A stretch of DNA of 64,000 nucleotides from Albifimbria verrucaria (Eukaryota > Ascomycota > Sordariomycetes > Hypocreales > Stachybotryaceae): positions 4,154,001-4,218,000 of the forward strand of contig JAHREC010000049.1 in the NCBI GenBank assembly GCA_020081605.1, given 5' to 3'. Below the pieces are notes generated by a model. The model searched no databases. It was not told the origin of the DNA and was given only the letters and a program-made list of their open reading frames with translations. Made by a program: the position numbers and the translations under genes. Positions 57,950 to 64,000 of the stretch are shown one piece after another. Each line of letters begins with the position of its first letter. The stretch's first letter is position 1.

Positions 57950-60418
57950 ATGGATGGCCCACCCCGTCCGAAGCATGCGGCCTGTCTGGTGTGTCGCCGC
58001 AGCAAGATAAGATGCGACTGGAGACCCTCCGAGGATCGGTGTAGGAAGTGTGTCCAGCTAGATGCTGAGTGTATCCGCCCGGCGTATCAACCTGGTCGCC
58101 AGAAGGGCATAAAGAAGTAGGTGAATCCACGACTCTGCAGAGATCCACTTGATTGATGATGATGTGCAAAGCAAGCGTACAGGGATAGATAAGGCTTTTC
58201 ATCAGATTCGTCAAGCTGTGAAAAGAACGCACCATGGTGCCCACAGGAACGCCGAGTCCGAGCAGGTCCTGGCACACCTACATCAGCTGCTGAGTGAAGC
58301 AAGCCCCGATGCCGCCAAGTCACCGTCCCAGGGAGGTCGCACTTCACAAGGCCAGGAGACACCTTATGGTGTAGATGGCGAAGAAACCTCCGATGACGAC
58401 GACGATGTAGATGTCACAGAGGGCATGGGTGGTGCTCCTACCTTGCTGCAGCATCCCGAAGGGAGCATGGCGGTTGACGATGCCGAAAATCCCTTCAACT
58501 TCTGGCCCGGGCCTCCTATATCCAGCCTTCTCCAGACTCGAGATATGGCAAGTCGCCTCAGTCGGTGCAACAGGTGTCCGTGACTTCTACGGACCGATCC
58601 GGGCAAGACCTCCAGGCATTCTTCTCTACTCCGCGGGCGAACCTTGATGTCGGTGAAGCCATCGACCCCATCTCACTTGGTCTCGTCTCCGATGAAGAAG
58701 CCGATTCGTTGTTTGCATTGTATGCTCATTGCAACCTGTTTCATGGGACCCCGTCTGACATGTGTTTAGTTTCCACCAGAGGCTTGCTCACACGAGATGG
58801 GGTTTGGACCCCAGAGTCTACACTGCCGAGTTCACGCGGTCACGTTCGTCATTTCTCTTCACATCCGTCATGGCCGCTTCGGCACTCTTCATGGCCTCTT
58901 GCTCGGCTCTTTCCAAACGCCTCTCCAATCATGCAAAGAAGCTGGCTCATCGTGTCATGACAAATTGCTTCCGATCCGTAGAAATTGTGCTAGCATTTTT
59001 AGTCAATATTCCTTGGATGTTTCCAGGAAAGCATAGCACTGACGACGAAACCTGCACCTATATTTCCATGGCCAGCACCGTCGCTACTGACCTCTCACTG
59101 CATAAATCCGTCGTCGCTGTTGAAACGGTCGAGCCTGGGGCCAGCAGTAGAATAGCCAGAGCCGATTGCCTTGACCCTCGGGCTGCACTAGCCATTGATG
59201 GCTTCCCGGACCTGGATCCTCTGTCTGACAGAGCAAAGTTGCTTCTTCGAAGTCGTGAAAGATGCTGGATAGCGTTATTTGTTCTAGAGAGAGGGTGATT
59301 ATTGTGTGCCGACATGTTTTAGAAACAAACTAATCGAGCTCCAGGATGTCGTTGGCCCGAGGCCGTCCCTTTTCCATCCCAATCACACGTTCACTCAAGG
59401 ATTGTGACAACTGGCACCGCTCGGATCTAGCAGATCCCCAAGACGGTGCACTCGTGTCTATGGCGGTGTTACGAAGAGATCTCGTATGAAACCCTCATCA
59501 GTCCTAAATGCCACCCGCTAATTACTAACGCTAGGATGGTCTTTTGTCACTGTTCGTGCTCTATGTGATGGGTCCTGCAACCCAGAAAGTGATGGCTCAC
59601 TAGTAGCCGAATCGTGGGTCGCCTGCAGGCTACGATGGTTTCATTTCGCTAACAAAGCGTAGTATACAAGCATCTATAGAGCAGTTCTTTGACCAATGGT
59701 CAGCTGCATGGAGGTTCTGCATAGGAACGGGTCTCGGTAAGTCGGTCGACTTGGAGAATATTCACAGTATCTGACATGCAAAAGAGCAACGACTCCTCCC
59801 TACGTCGAAATTCTCGTCACCCACACTCGTCTCTCCATATACGGTGGTGTAATTAATCACCCTACAGCATCATTAGAAGTACGCAGGTTTTTCCACACCG
59901 CTGGACTCTCATCAGCAGTCAATGTTATGCGGGTAGCAATCCAAGGAGAATCTCAGCTACAATCGATGCCTAATAATACTGCCATCATGATTTCATTCGC
60001 GGCATGTTTTGCCTTGACACTCAGTGCTCATGCAACAGGTGCTTCCGCTTTAGCACCTAGCATTCGAAATCTGATCGAGGAGTTGGCAACCGTTCTCATA
60101 AGAATAGGCACCGTCACAAAGCATCGCAATGGGTTGTCTGTCTTGTATGGGAAATACCTCAAGCAAATTGTCCGGCGCGCTGCCGGTGGAACTGCACCTC
60201 TGGTTGACCAGGACCATGCGACTATATCTACCAACGGCCAGTCTCTTAGAACTGATGCGGTCGCCGCTCAAGATCATGTTCTAGATCAGTCAAATGAGAC
60301 TTTGTGGCCAGAAACGTTCCAGTTCTCCGCGATGTCTGACGATCAAATCTTGCGGATACTCAACGAACCTGGGAATGATCTTGAGCCCTCATTTGGGGTC
60401 TCTCCTGGGAGGATATGA
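57950..60418 (+). CDS. Zn2Cys6 (fungal binuclear cluster) transcription factor
   Basis: Nuclear regulator. MDGPPRPKHAACLVCRRSKI is followed by RCDWRPSEDRCRKCVQLDAEC: all six zinc cysteines are present. An intron starting at about 58117 joins GRQKGIKN to KRTGIDKAFHQIRQAVKR, a coiled-coil-like linker. An acidic stretch (SDDDDDVDV) precedes a fungal_trans-type middle region; an intron 58720-58769 joins SLFAF to FHQRLAHTRWGLDPRVYT and SSFLFTSVMAASALF, and another (59295-59344) joins LFVLERG to MSLARGRPFSIP. C-terminal exons end SFGVSPGRI. Frameshifts lie at GGG 58509-58511 and CCC 59798-59800, plus an unresolved join at about 59540-59665. It is divergent from a Dal5-like MFS gene, a common arrangement for local regulation of uptake. 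Confidence 0.85.
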
Positions 60419-60510
60419 CAAACTTTGACTGGCTTTATTGGCCAGAAATTGGTATCTAGGTCTGCACATAATCGCTCTGAAAAGATCAAGTTGCTCAAGT
60501 CGGCTCTCTT

Positions 60511-61872
60511 TAAACCGCCTTTTCCGTCACTTCAACATAGCCGGTTTCCAACCACGGGAACCCCACCGTGGTCAACCGTCTCAATTGCTCCATGAACACA
60601 AAGGTCAGAATCGTATGGGGACTGTATATACCAGTAAGCGTCAAGAACGATGGCGGGACTGCGGTTTAAACTTACGTGAGTCTAAGCCAAGCCGGCAGCC
60701 ATCCCTTCATGAGGAAGCGAGGGCCCTCCTCCCGAAGTCCTGCTCTTAGAACCCCGCCCAGTCCCTGTGCTATGTAAGTACAAGCGCATCTTTAACGGCT
60801 GTGAAATGTCTCGCACCTCTTTGCCTGCACTTGATTGCAGGCGACTCTTGAGAACATCCGCGGGCGCGCACAGGGTCGTCGCCATGGTCCCGGCCGCCAG
60901 GGAAGATACCGCGTGGGCAGTTACGCCATCCGCCATATCCAGGAGCCGGTTAGATATTGTTTGGCAGTAGAATACCTGTATCAACCTCTTAGTCTTCCTT
61001 CATGCAACCTTGCCTCAAGACCTTACGTAGCAATTTGCGAGACATCTTGAACCTGTCAGTAACTGTGCCACGGCATGGATGTAACGTAAACATACTCATA
61101 AGAACACTCCTAGCAACGTTGGCTGAAATTCCTCTGCTAAAAGCGTTCAGGCCCTCCTCTCGAATGGTCCTGGACAAACCCGTAAGGGCATTAGTGTAGG
61201 CGAACCGCTGTGCTGGTGGTCTTGCGCCGTCTGCGCACATGCGCACGAGGACCACTTCGGTAGGGTTACCGACTAACCCTGCAATGCCACCAGCGACGGC
61301 TGCACAGGCGACATTGGAACCTAGGGATAGCTTTGTTTCTCCGGTATATCGCATCCACTGTTGCGATAGAATAGTATGGAGACCAAAGCGAGCGGTTGAG
61401 TATGTTCCTTGGCGCAATATTGAAGCTGAAAGTCCTGTCCACAACGAGAGAACACCTGAATGAAGCTCAGTTAGCAGACTTGAAGCGTCACGCGTAATCA
61501 GCTTTAGCAGGCTTGACTGACCCTCTTGAGAGGCGAAGCGATACATCAAACTAAGCATTGGAGTTTGCGTCTTCAATACCTGCATCCGGCTGTCATTTGC
61601 GCAAATCGTTTAGTTGCTTTTTTCTTTTTTATGTTGCCCATATTTGTCAGGAAAACCTACTATTTCGTCTGGTCTAAGGGATGTGCTGCAATCGTGTCAG
61701 TGGGCTACATCCGTGTGGTCAGAGGTCTCGACTCACTGAAACATACGGCCATACACGCCGCCGCACCTCTATATTTGGTATTCTGTTAGAGGATCACAGT
61801 GGGTGTAAGGTGGCAGCGGGACATGGCTTACCCCAGCCAGAACGGCTCCTTGGTCTTTGGTTTGGAACTCAT
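60511..61872 (-). CDS. DIC1: Mitochondrial carrier, DIC1-like dicarboxylate transporter
   Basis: Inner-membrane solute carrier with three repeats. The ATG at 61872 gives MSSKPKTKEPFWLG. Small exons then encode GGAAACMAVCF, THPLDQTK (first PxDxxK signature) and YRMQVLKTQTP. Next come VLSLWTGLSASILRQGTYST, IAGLVGNPTEVVLVRM (second signature, last basic residue replaced by Leu), VLMNVSQIATYSTAKQYL and CAPADVLKSRLQS (third signature). The end reads LREEGPRFLMKGWLPAWLRL and TPHTILTFVFMEQLRRL, stopping at 60511-60513. About seven introns fit. A frameshift at TT 60950-60951 (one base added) is the only break. The deviating second signature also occurs in yeast Dic1, which supports the assignment. 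It lies tail to tail with the transcription factor gene, 92 bases apart. Confidence 0.9.
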
Positions 61873-62216
61873 TTTCTCTCTCCTGTGTCAAATGGTATTT
61901 CTTAGTGATGCTCTGATGCAGTTCAACTTTCGTTTTCGACCCAGTTCTCCTCGGCATCACTTTCATTCATATTATCCTGTCTTCTGGATTCGGACATCAG
62001 AAGTATGCGCCGAACTGTCATGTGGAGAAATGTGGGGATATTGCTGACCCCGATGCTGCCGGTATCAATTCTGGCTCCGAGCCTCGGCGTCATTTCGTCA
62101 CCAGTGCGCCGGTCGGGACTCAAAACCTACATCCTCGCGTCCACTCAGCACGAAACAAGCCAGAACTACGCGACATTGGCCATTCGACAATCCATACGCC
62201 AGTCGTTGAAGCGATC

Positions 62217-63135
62217 ATGTCGAAGCTGTCGGCCTCTCTCAAGGCGCTGGTCAATGCCCCTTCTCGCGACCGGGGCCACTTCCCGCACCAAGCCAGGCTA
62301 GGGAACTCTTCCAAACGATTGCAAAGGACGCAGCAAAGCGAAATGTTGGAGTTCGCTCATGGCTAGCCATCTCTGTATGTTGAAACGATTCGATCCGCGC
62401 ATTCATCTGACCGCCCGTGCTAATGCGCCAATTCTCTCAGACTGCCACAACCTTTACCCTCAACTCCCCGACTCGCTTCCTATTCTCCACGGCGTTGCGT
62501 CGGACGCACATGGCGGTGATAGCGTCAAGGCTGCAGAATTCATGCGCGAGGTTGGCCTCAAGTGCATCAGCTTTAACGGTATCCCACGCAGCATCAATTG
62601 CCTCAACGCCTTCCACGCCTCCTTGCCGCAGGATGTTGTCTCGAAACTGGAGACGTCACCCAGCCGACTGCCCACAACGAAAAATCTTGAAGATCGCTTA
62701 GCACGAGGACGGGCACTCTGGGACTCGGTATACCGGCCGTTCGAGAACAAGCTTTACGAAAAGCTCGGTCAATCTCATCCGGATCTGCCCGCATTCATTC
62801 TCAGCGACAACTACGCGGGACTCTTGAGCGACCCACCGGCTTCCGAGCGAGGCAGATTGGCCAGTGTGGGGAGGGTACATACGTCACTAGTGGCCATCTC
62901 GTGTTTGCGAGCGCAGACGGGTGTAGGCCCACAGGTGCTATCTCATGTCTTTGGGCTGAGAAAGGCCTTGGAGGACGGATCGTTCCGTACTGACCAAGAC
63001 GCCGAAAGCGAGGATGCGGTCAAGTGGTTGGCAAGCGACGAGGGCAGTGAGTGGATACTGAACACAGTTGACAAGATCGTCAAAGCGGTGGGAGGATCTT
63101 CGTTTGCGCCTACTGGACGTGAATCGAAACTGTGA
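62217..63135 (+). CDS. AhpD-like domain protein
   Basis: About 284 residues. The ATG at 62217 gives MSKLSASLKALVNAPSR; with one C added at 62282-62284 it continues QARELFQTIAKDAAKRNVGV. An intron (62375-62440) joins LAIS to TATTFTLNSP. One C added at 62466-62469 gives the body: DSVKAAEFMREVGLKCISFN, GIPRSINCLNAF, ALWDSVYRPFENKLYEKL, HPDLPAFILSDNYAGLLSDP and SCLRAQTGVGPQVLSHVFGL. These are landmarks of fungal AhpD-like proteins, which share the carboxymuconolactone decarboxylase/alkylhydroperoxidase fold. A CxxC redox pair typical of bacterial AhpD is not visible, so peroxidase activity is doubtful. Function unknown. Confidence 0.85.
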
Positions 63136-64000
63136 TATATACCAAGTGATAGAAGCCAATATTATACCATGCATCGACACCAAAATGTTGTTCAGTCTTG
63201 TATCATACATCTCACCATTCAGTTCAATGCTGATCAACACTGCTGATTGAGGCCAGCAATGCACATTATTGCATGCGCAGTTACAAGATGCACCGTCATG
63301 TGCATCACTAGGCTGCTGAGCCTGGCAAGGGTCCTTGATCTGCTCTGGCGTTGGCTAGCGCTTGATCCTCTTTAGACGTCTGATGACATGCATATGGGTC
63401 TTTTGACCTTAAAACTAGACATTTTTACCAGTTGGAATGATCGAAGCTACTGCAATGGCAGTAGACATTAAGTCTTGGGCAATGGGAAAGGCTCTTGAGT
63501 CATCACAACTTCAAAGCGTATCGTGAACATCTTCCTTGTTTTGTAATGTTTTCCAATAAGTCATCTCAATCTTTTTTAATCTATGGGCTATTTGGAAGTT
63601 GTAGAATCTAGATGTCAGCATCCAAAATTAAATCTTACCGTGGTTCTGAGGTGCTCGCCTTGTCTCATGCATGTTTGCTCAAGAACTTGATCCATTTATT
63701 CCATCAACTGGTCTCAAACTGTACTTCAGTTGACTTAACTACAGAAAACGTCTTTAATTTACCAGAGAAATCACGTTACACCAATGCGGACAGAAACTTT
63801 TGTCACTCTACATATTGTCTACCCACTGAATTTGTCTGCAATTTTGTAATATCATCTGGTGATTACCGCCTCATCCTACATACGCAAGCGATAGGCGAAT
63901 AAACGAAGAAGGATTTCCCAAACATCTCAATACGATGAAATAATCGCCCAGGATCCATAATGAATTGCTATCTTCTTTCAGACTTCCAATTAGGTCAATT
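63136..64000. other. Window-end region without a recognised gene
   Basis: AT-rich sequence after the AhpD-like gene. The ORF at 63612-63902 shows no motif. Nothing else was seen. Confidence 0.4.

Overview
The window is nuclear DNA of a filamentous ascomycete, most likely a Sordariomycete and probably Hypocreales. Genes carry short introns (46-70 bases, GTAAGT/GTATGT donors, CTAAC/CTGAC branch sites, CAG/TAG acceptors) and sit on both strands with 0.1-3 kb spacers. The content is typical of such fungi: secreted plant-wall hydrolases and proteases, Dal5/Liz1-type MFS transporters, a Zn2Cys6 regulator and a very large NLR-like protein. I cannot name the species.

Layout: a MutY-type DNA glycosylase (0.2-2.0 kb, -); a glutathione transferase with an internal deletion (2.9-3.4, +) converging on a glutathionyl-hydroquinone reductase (3.9-5.0, -); an unresolved F-box-like orphan (5.9-7.1, +); a gene-poor stretch to 10.3; a KHA1-type K+/H+ antiporter (10.3-13.1, +); a GPI-anchored-type wall protein (14.6-15.9, +); a PL9 beta-helix lyase (17.0-18.2, +); an Mpv17/PMP22 protein (19.1-19.8, +); a small unknown protein (20.3-20.7, -); a secreted subtilase (22.5-25.8, +); a metallophosphoesterase (26.4-27.3, -); a PNP-NACHT-ankyrin NLR of roughly 1,900 residues (28.1-34.0, -); a small secreted protein (37.2-37.7, +); a saccharopine-dehydrogenase-like enoyl reductase (38.1-39.6, -); an S28 peptidase (41.0-42.8, +); a GH30 endo-beta-1,6-galactanase (44.1-45.5, +); an atypical SDR (46.1-47.2, +); a Liz1-like MFS (48.8-50.7, +); a BAS2-like cysteine-rich secreted protein (51.2-51.6, -); a GH6 cellobiohydrolase (52.6-53.8, -); a Dal5/Tna1-like MFS (55.0-57.0, -) divergent from a Zn2Cys6 factor (58.0-60.4, +); a DIC1-like mitochondrial carrier (60.5-61.9, -); and an AhpD-like protein (62.2-63.1, +).

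The most important caution is that almost every long gene is broken by one or more single-base frameshifts. At about 33 sites the frame is restored by adding one base to a short homopolymer, nearly always G or C, and hardly ever by removing one. That one-sided pattern across unrelated genes points to deletion errors in an unpolished long-read assembly, not to mass pseudogenisation. I therefore annotate these as genes spanning the break and give the break positions. The GST at 2.9 kb is different: it lacks a whole internal segment.

Functionally the window has no single pathway. It mixes saprotrophic or plant-associated secretion (GH6, GH30, PL9, S8, S28, small secreted proteins), uptake (two MFS carriers, one with a likely regulator), redox and detoxification (two GST-superfamily genes, enoyl reductase, SDR, AhpD-like) and a candidate innate-immunity or allorecognition receptor. 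The NLR is the most interesting locus.
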